This document shows positions 43,773 through 55,245 of a DNA stretch of 64,000 nucleotides, piece after piece (the stretch's first letter is position 1; the number at the start of each line of letters is the position of its first letter). Both the position numbers and the translations under genes were made by a program. This stretch comes from Forficula auricularia (Eukaryota; Arthropoda; Insecta; Dermaptera; Forficulidae), in assembly GCA_024734495.1 (NCBI GenBank), contig JALMQS010000085.1:21767077-21831076 (forward strand). The letters are read 5' to 3'. The notes beneath the pieces were generated by a model. That model ran no database searches. It saw only the letters and a list, made by a program, of their open reading frames with translations, and had not been told where the DNA came from.

Positions 43773-44294
43773 TACTTTATATAACATATAAATTATTTAC
43801 AATTGCTATAATACTTTTATTAAAATGAAAATTTAATATTCAATTCATTTAAGTTTAATTTTTCTAAATATGAGATGAAAAACTTAATTATATTATCAAT
43901 TAAGGATAGCATAAAAATGCAAAGGATATTAAAAAATAAACTGCAACGAATCGTTGCTAAACTTTATCCAAATTCATTTGAAATATTAATATGTTTGTTC
44001 CTTTATTATTAATCAGATATCACTTGCAATTTGTAGTTCATGTTGACATTAATTAAAAATAATTCTCATTTAATAGTCGAGGAATAACCATTCTACATTG
44101 GATTTTTGACATTTCGGTTATTATTGGTAACCATTGCTGAAGACATGGAGGAAAGGACTTAAAATCAAAAATAGCTACCGATTCTCATCTAATACTTGAG
44201 GAATAACAATTCTACATTAGTTTTTTGACGTTTCGATTATTATTGGTAACCATTGCTGAAGACATGGAGGAATCGACTTAAAATCAAAAATAAC

Positions 44295-44594
44295 ACCCAA
44301 AAAGATACTTAAATCTTTGTTTTCACTGTAAAATCCATGGGTCCGTCACTGAAAACTTTTTTCATTTTAGCAGGAATTTTCACTATTCCCTTTGAGTTGA
44401 AGGAGTGAAAAATCTAGCTATAATAATTATATATGTTGCATGTCAGAGAGAGATTTGTCTTAAGGGTTTGGCTACTGGCCCGGCAAGCTTAGTTAGCGCT
44501 TGGGTTCGATTCCTAAGGGGACGAACCTCTCTGATATGCAATGTAAAAATATTTCAACTAATATCTATGATGTCCTTTAAAGTTAGATTCATTT
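44295..44594 (+). mobile_element. 300-bp insertion with tRNA-like centre and 13-bp TSD
   Basis: AATCAAAAATAAC occurs at 44282-44294 and 44595-44607, and removing one copy restores the repeat unit. The insert contains at 44436-44541 a tRNA-like body with B box GGTTCGATTCC (44503-44513), T arm TTGGG/CCTAA and outer inverted repeats TTGCATGTCAGAGAG / CTCTCTGATATGCAA. It is homologous in inverse orientation to 24249-24344. The long TSD suggests target-primed reverse transcription, as for a SINE. Confidence 0.72.
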
Positions 44595-45036
44595 AATCAA
44601 AAATAACGATCGATTCTCATCTAATACTAGAGGAATAACCTTATTGCATTCCATTTTTGAACTCAAACTTGAGTTGTTTACCAAAAAGAATTTAGTCTTT
44701 TTGATTTTAAGTCGATTCTTCCACGTTTTCAGTAGAGGTTGCCATTAATGGTCAAAACATCAAAAATGGAATGCAATAAGGTTATTCCTCTAGTATTAGA
44801 TAAGAATCGATCGTTATTTTTGATTTTATGTCGATTCCTCCATGTCTTCAGCAATGGTTACCAATAATAATCGAAACGTCAAAAACCTAATGTAGAATTG
44901 TTATTCCTCAAGTATTAGATGAGAATCGATGGCTATTTTTGATTTTAAGTCGATTCCTCCATGTCTTCAGGAATGGTTACCAATAAAAACCGAAATGTCA
45001 AAAATCCAATATAGAATGGTTATTCCTCAAGCATTT

Positions 45037-45106
45037 GATGGAAGAGGCCTATATTCAGCAGTGGATTGTCGCTATCGACAGGCTGATGATGATGATGATG
45101 ATGATT
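45037..45106 (+). mobile_element. 70-bp RTE-like LINE tail
   Basis: AGAGGCCTATATTCAGCAGTGG and (GATGAT)n at the end are the signature 3' end of an insect RTE LINE. It interrupts a repeat unit between ATTTGATG and ATTAGATG, probably its target duplication. Confidence 0.7.
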
Positions 45107-45494
45107 AGATGAGAATCAATCGCTATTTTTGGTTTAAAATCGATTTCTCTATGTCTTCAGCAATGGTTACCAATAAAAACCCAAACGCCAAAAATCCAAT
45201 ATAGAATGGTTATTCCTCAAGTATTAGATGAGAATCAATCGCTATTTTTGGTTTAAAGTCGATTTCTCTATGTCTTCAGCAATGGTTACCAATAAAAACC
45301 GAAACGCCAAAAATCCAATATAGAATGGTTATTCCTCAAGTATTAGATGAGAATCAATCGCTATTTTTGGTTTAAAGTCGATTTCTCTATGTCTTCAGCA
45401 ATGGTTACCAATAAAAACCGAAACGCCAAAAATCCAATATAGAATGGTTATTCCTCAAGTACTAGTTGAGAATCAATCGCTATTTTTAGCATTT

Positions 45495-46315
45495 CACAGA
45501 GAGAAGCCTATCCACTCTTACTTAGTTAGGTTAAATGAGTCCTATATTAAACAGATCAAATGAATAAATTTTAAAGAATTCAAAAATCTTACTTTAGAGT
45601 AAAGTTTTATTTTATTATTATTATTTATTACAGTTTAAGAGAGCGCCTCGACTGCGTGGTCATTTGCGCCACAGATATTAAATGCGTTACATTTTCAATT
45701 TTTAAATTTCTTTTACATGTTTGGTTTTATAGTAATAATATAGAGTAAAGTACTTTAAAATATAATTTTACTAAAAACTTTATTTAACCTTTTTTGTCGG
45801 TCCCAAGGTACTTAATTAGGATATTAAATTTCTTCAAAATTGGTTAAGTCATTTTAAAGATATTTAGAATAAACTAAAAAAGTACTGAAATAAATAATGT
45901 TGTATAATACTAATGTTTGTGGGCCGATATGTACCAAAAACTAATCAGCGCTTCATTTTGTTAAAATGATGGTAGGTTTTCAATTTCATTTCAATCGGTG
46001 CAAAGGTGTGGAAAAAATCGTGGACGAAAAAAAACGATAACACACACACATACATACATACATCCATCCATCCCCACGCACTTCCAAAAAAATGGCACTT
46101 TTGGCCTCTCGACGAGATTCCAGGTAACTTTTGGCAAAACCGCCACATGCTAAAATTCAATCTCATTGAATACTTCAATTTGTGACCTTAATTGAGTCCA
46201 TGGGTTCCGTAGTCTTTACCTGAGGACCCTTTGAAGTCGCGCTTGCCGCGCGACCGATTACAATACTTTCTCCCATGCTTCGCATTGGATAAAGTAAAAA
46301 AATAAGAAAAAATTA
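45495..46315 (-). repeat. Dispersed repeat, copy A
   Basis: The reverse complement of 60460-61112. Shared pieces include ATGCGAAGCAT(G)GG, GGGTCCTCAGGTAAAGACTACGG, CTCGTCGAGAGGCC, a (GGAT)n tract and CCTAATTAAGTA. No coding potential; the open frame at 45945-46178 is not conserved. Confidence 0.85.
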
Positions 46316-46780
46316 GATTTTAATTTTTTATTTAAATATGAATAACAATATTAAAAACAAGTTAAACAATGATAATAATATATATATATATATAAACAAC
46401 AACACATAAATTAAATATTTTAAATCGTAAGTTAGTTGATGTAGACGATGGATTTTTTTTATCATCCTATGTGGATGTAGCCTTCTTTCCAATATTTTCT
46501 TGAAACGTTTGCTTTTGGAAGCAGGTTGGTTTTCTTAAATTTCAGCAATTTATTATCTTCCTATGATTGCCTACAAGGAAAAAAACAGAGTAGCAACTGA
46601 TAAAAATAGATGGTTCTAAAAATATAATTATGCTTCTAAAGATATAATTAAGAATATTAATCAAAATATAACAAAGAATCATTTGGCAGCTGAGTGAAGT
46701 TCGTTCTTGATTTATTAAAAAATAATAAAATTTTGTTCTATAATTCAAAATGAGGGTATTTTTAATTTTAAAAATATATT
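46316..46780. other. AT-rich DNA
   Basis: An (AT)n tract at 46380-46394 and nothing else recognised. Confidence 0.5.
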
Positions 46781-47777
46781 TTAATTATTTAGAAATTTTA
46801 TTCTAGCAATTTGGGCTTTCCTGACTTTATACTTGTTGAATCTGGCCAATGCAAGCCATTTAACCGAATCATTAACCTTATTTATGTCAATCCCTTTCAA
46901 AATTCTGTTGACGTTATTAGTCCAGGTATGTATATATAAATTTAAAAAACTATCTATAAATAAATTAAAAATGAGATGTTTTTCACATTTAAATATGTTG
47001 GTGACGTGTTTACGAATTTGTTCGGCTAATTTAACTTTAATATTTGACAGAGTGCAAATTTTTGGCAGAAAATGATGTGCTACTTGAGAACATTTTGTAA
47101 AAAATTTAATGAACTCTGTCCCAGGTTTTGTGAGGTCATCTGGCTTAAAAGCCCTAGCTACAATCAAGCTATGGCGTGGTTCCGTTTCATTTGCCACTAA
47201 TTGTGAAAGACAGTCCGGGCATTTGATTTTTCTTAAAATTGTGCGTGCCATATATCCTGCAATGTATCCATATGTCACAAGGTGATGCCAGCGAAAGAAA
47301 AATCTCCCTCATCATGGTAAACTTTATCGACACTGGGGATGTCTGAGACAGCTTGCTGTCTCACAAAATTATTAAGAGAATCAAGTGCCTTACCTGACTC
47401 ATCTTTTTCACAATTAGAACCCGGTGAATGGGTCGACACAAAATTATTAATAATAAGGGTTTTAAAGGATGCCACGAAACCTGAGCATGTCGGGTTTATA
47501 TTGCGAATGCCATGGCTTCTAATCGAACCAAAAAAATTTCGATTGGGTCTTGATTAAGATTTCTCGTACACAAGAACGCCAACTTCTCTCCGAGCTCATC
47601 ACTCAGCTTGTTCCAAATGACCATAATACCCCTGATAGTTTCGATCCAATTTCGGATGCAGGGTGGGACAAACTCCCCCTTCTTCGGCGATTTAAATTTC
47701 ATTGACGAAAGTACATCTATCGCCTCCTTCCAAAATGCGATATGGCTGGATGTTCTGGTTAAGGCCCCTCTCAGCAA
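46781..47777 (-). pseudogene. P-type (THAP9-like) transposase C-terminal region
   Basis: Three minus-strand frames run in order. 47777-47496 has SSMKFKSPKKGEFVPPCIRNW, then FLCTRNLNQDPIE. A one-base loss near 47540 shifts to NFFGSIRSHGIRNINPTCSGF, continuing in the 47475-47275 frame. A further shift near 47280 leads to TYGYIAGYMARTILRKIKCPDC and PGTEFIKFF (to 46781). TRxLNQDxxENFFGxIR and YIAGYxAR...C-x2-C are hallmarks of P-element/THAP9-like transposases. The N-terminal THAP domain is not attached. Confidence 0.82.
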
Positions 47778-48289
47778 GTAAAAAATTCTGTTTTTAATTA
47801 ATTAAAAACAGAAGACTCCATCTCTCATTTTATTTTTTAACCTAATATAAAAACAATTCTGTTATCATCGACAGTGAAATCTTTTATTCAACTAATAAAA
47901 TATTTTAATTATATGAATATATAAATAATTATTAAATCGAAATCATACATTAAATAATTATTATTCTCGCTGCATGCAATGGAAATATTATTTTACATTT
48001 GTTCATAATTATTTGTATATATAGAGATAACCACATGTTTAATATATATAGTAAATGTGGATAATGTAGGTATATATAAAAAAAATACTCTTACTTTAGT
48101 GTCTTTAGGAAATGAATGAAATCTTTTTCTTTGCGGGCACATTGAGGAACGCAACATACAAAACCCATTTTGTTTATATAAAATATGGATAAATTTTAAA
48201 TACGAAAATATATTTTTTATTAGGTTATAATAACAAGCTGAATAATAATAATATGTTAAAAAAGCTAGAGTTTCTATCTATGGATAATA
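47778..48289. other. AT-rich DNA
   Basis: Nothing recognised. In the P-type relic's direction this is upstream and might hold lost exons. Confidence 0.45.
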
Positions 48290-48560
48290 GATGGCCTAGA
48301 GGCAAGTTCGACAATAAGTGGCGCCAAGCGCATGGTTATGAGAGTTGTAAACTAAGGAGTGAACACCCCCTGAACTAGTCCATCTATTGTTACACGCGAG
48401 AAGCAAAAAAAAAAAAAATCAGCGAAACTAGCGCCACTATCATGCGCTCCGAACTATTCGCTGGGTGCAGTACGTTGGTGGGGATAGGCGAAACGACCGC
48501 AGCGTTGTAGGCGGCTGAATTTTGGCGAATTTGTCTCTGTATTTTACTCTAATAACATTG
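48290..48560. other. GC-richer patch, possible old promoter or exon
   Basis: GTGGCGCCAAGCGCATGG, GCGCCACTATCATGCGC and GGGATAGGCGAAACGACCGC give higher GC than the flanks. No frame, splice site or family recognised. Confidence 0.3.
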
Positions 48561-48589
48561 AATACAGACGAAAAATGGGTTTTTTCCCA

Positions 48590-48717
48590 TTTTTGACCAT
48601 GAAGGGCACATTTCTGACAAAGACCACTCTATACATTTTTAAACTAAATTAAATTTTCTATCATTTAAACAAAGTTTCATCTTAATTCAATAATAATAAC
48701 CCGTGCCGCATAAAGAA
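48590..48717. repeat. Core-repeat fragment
   Basis: TTTTTGACCATGAAGG...CAAAGACCACTCTATACATT...AAACAAAGTTTCATCTTAATT...AACCCGTGCCGCA matches the core at 31.8-31.96 kb. It is joined abruptly to a piggyBac-like fragment. Confidence 0.8.
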
Positions 48718-49102
48718 ACATAATTTTTTTATTTTACCCCAAGTTTTTCAAGGAAGATTGTAAATTGAAAAAAAAAGGCAGAACAAAAAAATAATCTGCG
48801 GGTCAAAAAGGATGGAAATGTTCCAAAAATGAATGGGAATTATTCGTACTTGAAAAATTAATTTAAAATATAAAAATTGGGGTAAAAAAGTGTTACCGTC
48901 AAATTGACGGCTTCTGGGCGTTCTTGGTAAATCCATAATTTTCTCCTAAATAAAAATTCATAGGGTGCTATTTTTTTATTAGAAAGCTATTCAAAAATGA
49001 TTAAAAGTCAGCGAGTTTAAAAGTTCTAACTTAATTAGTAACGAAATGAAAGAGAAATGAAATGTGAAAACCGTCAAATTGACGGCTTCGGGCGTTCTAT
49101 TG
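48718..49102. mobile_element. Partial piggyBac-like MITE
   Basis: The reverse complement of 25043-25440, ending GGGCGTTCTATTG with TTAA next (49103-49106). The other half is missing. Confidence 0.8.
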
Positions 49103-49106
49103 TTAA

Positions 49107-50160
49107 AATCATTTTTTTTTTCAATAAAAACTAAAACAAATGTTTTCTCGCACCTTAAATAATGCGTATTGCCTCCTCGAATACTAACAACTTCTTCAAT
49201 CCTTGCTGGCATCCCCTCAATTAGAGCTCTAATGTCCTCCTGAGGAATTTTTTCCCATTCTTCAATAAGGACACTTTTAAGTTCTCCCAGTGAGTTAAAA
49301 TCCCTTTTTCTGGCACGTTTCCCAAGCATATCCCAAACATGTTCTATCGGGTTTAGGTCTGGGCTTCGTGCTGGCCATTTCATACATGCAATACCAACCT
49401 CATCTAGGAAATTTGACACACTCCGAGCAGCATGAGTCTTGCATGAGAAGAAAATTTTCACCAATATAAGGAGAAAAAGGGACAATATGTTGTTGTATAA
49501 CCTCCTCGATATAGCGATGTGCGTTAAGAGACCCATTCTCGATAAAAACGAGCTCTGTGCGAGCGTTGGTATTGATGCCGCCCCACACCATCACAGATCC
49601 ACCACAATATGCTGTTCTTCCCGAGAATGTACATGGTGCATATCGCTCCCCTGGTCTTCTCCATACTCTTTCACGTGCGTCAGATGATCTTAAGGTAAAT
49701 CGTGACTCATCGGTGAAGAGAACATTAGCCCAATTGTTCCCATGCCAATCTTTATGTTCTTTGGCAAAGTGAAGGCGCGCCATTCGGTGTGTATAGGATA
49801 AAATTGGACCTGTAGCAGGTCTTCTAGAAACAAGGTTTGCCTCTTTAAGTCTTCTTCTAACTGTGTTGACGCTTACATTGACTTGCCGAGCTTCTTGAAG
49901 GCGATTTCTCGCCTGTACCGCTGTTGTGAATCTGTCCCGAAGGACTTGAAGAGACATAAAGCGGTCATCTGTTCTCGATGTACATCTTGGACGTCCTGAC
50001 CCAGGTTGCCTCTGATAAGTATTGTGTTCTCTAAACCGCTTTACAACTTTAAAAACAGTTTTTGGTGTTGTACCAAGAACATCAGCTACGTATCTGTAAG
50101 TGCGACCATCCTCGATTAGAGCAACTGCTTTGGCACAATTTGTAGGGCTAAGCGGCATGA
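49107..50160 (-). pseudogene. Tc1 transposase, frameshifted
   Basis: ATG at 50158 opens 252 residues: a paired-type helix-turn-helix (AVALIEDGRTYRYVADVLG), second HTH with GSGRPRCTS, the first catalytic Asp in VLFTDESRF, the MVWGGI block and the second Asp in FLLMQDS. The frame then breaks. The -1 frame continues HAARSVSNFLDEVGIACMKW, SPDLNPIEHVWD (Tc1 normally ends DD34E with this NPIEH(V/L)WD block) and EEWEKIPQEDI, to about 49110. A short deletion at 49436 explains the break. Near-complete length (about 340 residues) and otherwise intact domains suggest a fairly recent copy. Confidence 0.95.
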
Positions 50161-50278
50161 TTTATATGTGTCTGGTCGAAAAGACTCACATAAAGACTAA
50201 ATAATAAACTTATTGAAAAAAGGTTTTAAATGATTAAAATCGAGATATCAGAATTCAAAGCAAAATGATAAATAGATT

Positions 50279-50470
50279 TATTCGTTTTGGATGCCTTGGG
50301 CGCCCTTATGTCAGCCTCAAGTCACTAACCCATATTCGTTTAGGAATACCAACCGACTTGGTGTGCCCCAGCCCTATTCGTTTCCCTATTCTCCCCCTTC
50401 GTTTTCCTAAACGAATATGGGTTAGTGACTTGAGGCTGACATAAGGGCTCCAAGGCATCCAAAACGAATA
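50279..50470. repeat. Hairpin with 65-bp arms
   Basis: ATTCGTTTTGGATGCC to ATATTCGTTTAGGA at 50279-50344 returns inverted at 50407-50470 with two differences. The loop is GC-richer (TGCCCCAGCCC). It lies just upstream of the Tc1 relic. No TSD seen. Confidence 0.8.
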
Positions 50471-50682
50471 AAGCTAATATCACATTATTTGATTTTTTTT
50501 AATTTTAAATAAGTTCTTTTATTAAAATGATTTAAATAAATGTTAATATTATTTAGAAATGTTTAAAATAAATCTTATCAAAGGAATAATCGATTAAATT
50601 GTATTTAAAATATATTTTATTTGTCTTTTTTTGAAAAAAATTGCTTTGTTACCTTTTTTTTGACGCGAAGTGTAGTTTAAAA

Positions 50683-51094
50683 ATGTATAGACTGATCTTT
50701 GTCGAAAACGTGATTTTTTATGGTCAAAATGGAAAAAATCGAAAAATGTGCGAGATTTTGGGATATTCAAAAGTGATCACGGGGGCTATTTTTTGGATCC
50801 CAATTAAAAATCGAACTACTTGACCAATGTTGCGTTTCTTTTTTTTGCGAAATTTTGTCTTCTTTAATTTACTATAGGACGGTTATTTGAAAAATATGGA
50901 CCGTTTTTGAGTTATAAACAAAAAACTCGAAAAAAGTCCGAAAATTTTGAAATTTGTTGGCCACCAAAAAGTTGTCCCCAACAATTTCGAGGTCGCAAAC
51001 TTAGATTTGTCCTACCCACACTATACCAAACGATCCTAGAGGAAAAAATCTTTTCACGCAATTAATGTAAGAAGAAACCCTCCCTATTACTGGG
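50683..51094. repeat. Single arm of the 32.5-33.6 kb palindrome
   Basis: Matches 33235-33655 in order: GTCGAAAACGTG, TGGTCAAAATGG, TTAATTTACTATAG, GGACCGTTTT, GTTGTCCCCAA, CACTATACCAAACGATCC, CGCAATTAATGTAAG, ending TTACTGGGC. The opposite arm is absent. Confidence 0.82.
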
Positions 51095-51440
51095 CTATAA
51101 ATGAGGCAGAAGTATATATTTAGAACCACCAGACGGTGATACCAGTCATGCACCCAGCGAATAACATCGTCCATCAAAAGAACAAAAGAGTTCACAGCCC
51201 CTGCCGCTAATCGGGCAGCAATATGTGTATCCAAGAACTACTGTAGAGCTATAGTGAGATAAGTGGAGAGAATAAAAACTAAAATTTTATTTTCTCGATT
51301 CTCACTTGCATGTTGAAAAAAAAAATGAAATACCTGACTCACGGACTTCTCTATTTATTTATTATTTATTTATTATTTTGATATTTCAATTATGTACTTT
51401 TTTGTGCTAATTAGGTAAATTTTGTCAAATATATATATAT
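51095..51440. other. AT-rich spacer with a Cys-rich minus frame
   Basis: A minus-strand stretch near 51230-51120 translates with several Cys (CELFCSFDGRC) and could be a worn LDL-receptor class A module, but acidic ligand-binding residues are not in place. Not called as a gene. Confidence 0.25.
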
Positions 51441-51444
51441 ATAT

Positions 51445-52353
51445 ACAGGGTGCTTCAAAAAAATGTATACACACTTTGAACTTCCATAGAAAATTTATTT
51501 ACCGTTCTACAAAGTTAAATTTCAGGAAAATAGAAAGCTGAAAGTCCAATGTAAATGAAACATAAATAACAAATGTTAATACTGTTCAAATTGGTGACCT
51601 GCAGCATCAATACAATTCTGAGTACGAGTCACCACTGATTCTGTACATCGTATCAAAACGTCCAATGAGATTTCTCTACACACTGCTTGAATCTCATTCC
51701 AAAGAATGTCTAGGTTACGTGGTTTACGTTTGTACACCTCATCTTTTACTGTGCCCCACAAGAAGAAATCCAGTGGTGTAAGGTCTGGAGAGCGTGCTGG
51801 AAACTCGATTGGCCCCCTGCGTCCTATCCACTGGCCCGACAAATTTTGATCCAGGTAAGCTACATTTTTTGAAGCACTTTGTTCAAAATTGATTTGACAG
51901 TTGACTGATTTCCCGTATATACAGGGTGCTTCAAAAAATGTAGCTTACCTGGATCAAAATTTGTCGGGCCAGTGGATAGGACGCAGGGGCCAATCGAGTT
52001 TCCAGCACGCTCTCCAGACCTTACACCACTGGATTTCTTCTTGTGGGGCACAGTAAAAGATGAGGTGTACAAACGTAAACCACGTAACCTAGACATTCTT
52101 TGGAATGAGATTCAAGCAGTGTGTGAGAGAAATCTCATTGGACGTTTTGATACGATATTACAGAATCAGTGGTGACTCGTACTCAGAATTATGATGATGC
52201 TGCAGATCACCAATTTGAACAGTATTAACATTTGTTATTTATGTTTCATTTACGACTTTCAGCTTTCTATTTTCCTGAAATTTAACTTTGTAGAACGGTA
52301 AATAAATTTTCTATGGAAGTTCAAAGTGTGTATCATTTTTTTGAAGCACCTAT
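51445..52353. mobile_element. Head-to-head foldback of two truncated mariner-like copies
   Basis: ACAGGGTGCTTCAAAAAA ends with complement at the right. Both arms encode the same transposase tail, minus at 51842-51576 and plus at 51972-52175: EFPARSPDLTPLDFFLWG, then DEVYKRKPRNLDILWNEIQ. SPDLTPLDFFLWG is the third catalytic-Asp block of mariner/Tc1-group transposases. The minus copy ends HQFEQY-stop; the plus copy has a small deletion and an internal stop. A third ACAGGGTGCTTC terminus sits in the centre at 51922. Confidence 0.92.
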
Positions 52354-52369
52354 TATATATAATATATAT

Positions 52370-52641
52370 CCGTATAGCACAGAGACCAAAATAAAACCCA
52401 AATGCAACTTTTTGATTGGTTGAATTATAGTCATTATATAGTTTTAATTAGGTTGAATTACGGTTTCAAAACGGTAGTTATGTCTCGTTTTTTCCGTTTT
52501 GCAACTGTGTTGTATTATCGTTAAATTATAGTCGCAAAGATTATAAAGCAACCGTTACAAAAAGGTTGTCGCCAACATTTTTGTCACCGATTTGCAACTG
52601 TTTATTTATAATTTTATATTTCTTTGATTTAATTAATCAAC

Positions 52642-52695
<54 letters not shown>

Positions 52696-53011
52696 GTTGG
52701 TTATTGTATATTATTAAAGAATTGTGTAATTATTCATTATATTAATCAAATCAAAGAAATATAAAATTATAAATAAACAGTTGCAAATCAGTGACAAAAA
52801 TGCTGGCGACAACCTTTTTGTAACGGTTGCTTTATAATCTTTGCGACTATAATTTAACGATAATACAATCACAGTCGCAAAACGGAAAAACGAGACATAA
52901 CTACCGTTTTGAAACCGTAGTGCATCCTAAAATAAAACTATATAATGACTATAATCTCAACCAAACAAAAAAGTTGCATTTGGGTTTTATTTTGGTCTCT
53001 GTGCTATACGG
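52370..53011. mobile_element. Palindromic MITE with (AT)n loop
   Basis: Ends CCGTATAGCACAGAGACC / GGTCTCTGTGCTATACGG. Arms of about 270 bp share GCAACCGTTACAAAAAGG and AACGGTAGTTATGTCTCG with complements. An (AT)n tract of about 50 bp lies at 52643-52693. No coding content. Confidence 0.87.
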
Positions 53012-53016
53012 GTAGA

Positions 53017-53245
53017 ATTCTTACCACATCGTGGCTTACTCTACCAGACCTGGCTCCTTCCGACCACCACCTGTTTTCGTCGATGGGCCAAGCACTTAAA
53101 GAGCAGACCTTTTAAACTAACGAAGAAGTCGATAGTCATTAAATGGTTTTCTTCCAAAGACCAGCAGTTTTTTTGGAAGGGGATTCACCAATCGCCAGAA
53201 AGTTGGTCAAAATGTGTAGAAAGTGATGGAGAGTACTTTGAATAA
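53017..53245 (+). pseudogene. mariner transposase C-terminal fragment
   Basis: Plus-strand translation gives PDLAPSDHHLFSSMGQALK (third catalytic Asp of the DD34D triad), and after frame changes QQFFWKGIHQ, LPE(R)W and SDGEYFE-stop (TAA 53243-53245), the standard end of mariner transposases. 5'-truncated, with at least two indels. Confidence 0.88.
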
Positions 53246-53790
53246 AATATTTTTTTCTTTCCTCTTAAAAAAAAAAACTGTTTTATTTTTCATTAAAAAG
53301 GCCCATTTCATATGCATACAACTGGTAGATATTTCATTTTTGAGATGCTAATGAGCTTAAAGATCGATTAGGCAGAAAATTCCTTATATAATAATAAGTA
53401 CATGGCCACCGAGCGATGCTCGGTAAATTTTCTGCTTCAGTTAATAGCTATATATTAATCCCCGAATTTTGAAATGAAAGACTCCAATTGATTTTAAATT
53501 AAGAAACATTAAATATATTGATAATTATTCCTCTCCCCCCCCCTTCACCACTCAAGAATTAAATATTCAATTCGCTTTTCTTTGCGCACAGAAGAAGAAA
53601 TTAATCACATCTTATTTGATTTAAATTTTATATATTATTTGTTTATTTTTTAATAATTTGCCACTTTTTTATAATTTTTTAAAAAATCTAAATTTTGTTA
53701 TTCTTATTTTTTGATTTTTACAAAATTGAACGACTTAATACACGCATTCCCGAGTTTCTTATGGCAATACTAGATGGAGCAGCCTGTCAT
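53246..53790. other. AT-rich spacer with a small ACCGAGC hairpin
   Basis: ACCGAGCGATGCTCGGT at 53409-53425 is a perfect small hairpin of the type seen at LINE or SINE 3' ends. A C-run lies at 53536-53546. No gene. Confidence 0.45.
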
Positions 53791-55245
53791 CAAGGGCGGA
53801 TCCAGGAATTTTTAATGGGGGAGGGGGGGGGCGAAATTAAAAAAAATCTCATCTCTATATAGAATATAACAATATTTTTATTTTAGTATGAAATTCAATT
53901 AATTAATGTTTATTTACAAGAAATATATTACTTTTATACTAGGAGTGGTACCAGACTTTCAATTTGGGGGGCTCATGTACTGCCACCCCCCCCCCCAGGA
54001 AAATTTTGAAATTTCGGACTTCAAAAGTAGTTTTAGAGGCGATTTTGACCCTCTGTAAAATTAAAAACACACAAAAAGAAGAAGGGAAAATATACAGGGT
54101 TACCTATTAAATGTGTATATTATAATATACTTGGACTATAGTTCGCTAATTGAGTTTTTCATTTTTATATAATAATAATAATAAAATTTATAAAATATAT
54201 AATAATAATAATAAAAATTTTGAAATTTTGGACTTCAAAAGTAATTTTTAGAAGCGATTTTGACCTCTGTAAAATTAAAAACATACAAAAAAAGAGCGCA
54301 TGAAGAAGGGGAAAAATATACAGGGTTACCTATTAAATGTGTATTAGGTATATTATAATATACTTGGACTATAGTTCGCTAATTGAGTTTTTCATATTTA
54401 TATACTAAGTTTATAATAAAATTACTCATGTACATATATACTATATATTTGAAGGATTGTTTCTATGGTGGTTAATAAATTGATTGAGACTACTAATAGT
54501 CCAGACAAATTACGATTTGAAAAGGAAATAATTCCCGGTAAAGATTTTAATGCTGGAATACCTTTATTGGTACTCCAATATTACTACCCTAAGTTTTCTC
54601 CCAAATCTGTGTTGTGGAAATTTTTCTACGCGCCTCAAAATGAGAAAATTTCCGAGTTTTTCAGTTTTTCTTGAATAACTCTAAAACGGCTTATCAAATC
54701 AAAAAATATCTATTAGATAAATTAAAGCTCTTTAAATTACGCGTCAAATAATATCAATTTCATCTATTTAGGTTAAGTAGAACCGGTACCAGCGCTTGTC
54801 AAAAAACAGCCCCCGGGATCACTTTTGAATATCCCTAAAACTCGTACTTTTTTCGATTTTTCCTCCATTTTGACCATGAAGGTGCAGGTTTTCGACAAAG
54901 ACGACTCTATACATTTTTAAATTAGATTAAATTTGCTACAATTTAAACAAAGTTTCATCTTAATTGGATAATGGTAACCCGTGCCACAATGAGGTTGAAG
55001 TTTGCAGTGTTTTGCACAAAATCGCAGTTTTTCCTTCATAAAATGAAAACCACTCATCCTAGAAACTTGATTTCTGTCTCATTCTCTAGTAAATTTTGTT
55101 GACTTGAACGTTTACTTGGACCACTTTTTTGATAAAACTCTTATATTTATAGATATTCAGATTTGATAAGCCGTTTTAGAGTTATCAGGAAAAACTGAGA
55201 ATCGATCGGCGATCGCCCCCTCCGCCCCCGTCGTATCCGCCCTTG
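53791..55245. mobile_element. 1.45-kb MITE with CAAGGGCGGATCC ends and internal core
   Basis: Left end CAAGGGCGGATCCAGG, right end CGTATCCGCCCTTG. No clean TSD (flanks CCTGTCAT / ACATCAGT). It contains a local direct duplication (54000-54180 versus 54225-54420), the unfilled site for the nested MITE (54541-54548), and the core at 54830-55150. Near-colinear with 30735-32330. Confidence 0.82.

Larger units (their letters stand above)
43938..45487. repeat. Large block of about 120-bp tandem repeats
   Basis: The same family as 4611-5190. Left units (44050-44290) are in one orientation and right units (44600-45487) in the other. The last four units (45040-45480) are nearly identical (GTCGATTTCTCTATGTCTTC). 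A 300-bp insertion with 13-bp TSD and a short RTE tail interrupt it. Confidence 0.9.

Noticed and set aside
45945..46178. 77-residue minus frame with SRGQKCHFFGSAWGWMD
   Set aside because: Lies in a dispersed repeat; the copy at 60.6 kb does not preserve the frame.
46542..46748. Small hydrophobic minus-strand ORF
   Set aside because: AT-driven frame rich in I, F, Y and N with no motif or splice signals.
48290..48560. Gene promoter for the P-type relic
   Set aside because: Only GC content supports it; no initiator, exon or splice evidence.
51001..51234. Possible LDL-receptor class A module on the minus strand
   Set aside because: Cys-rich text is present but the Asp/Glu calcium cluster and the final C-D-SDE pattern are missing, and the frame breaks; too weak.
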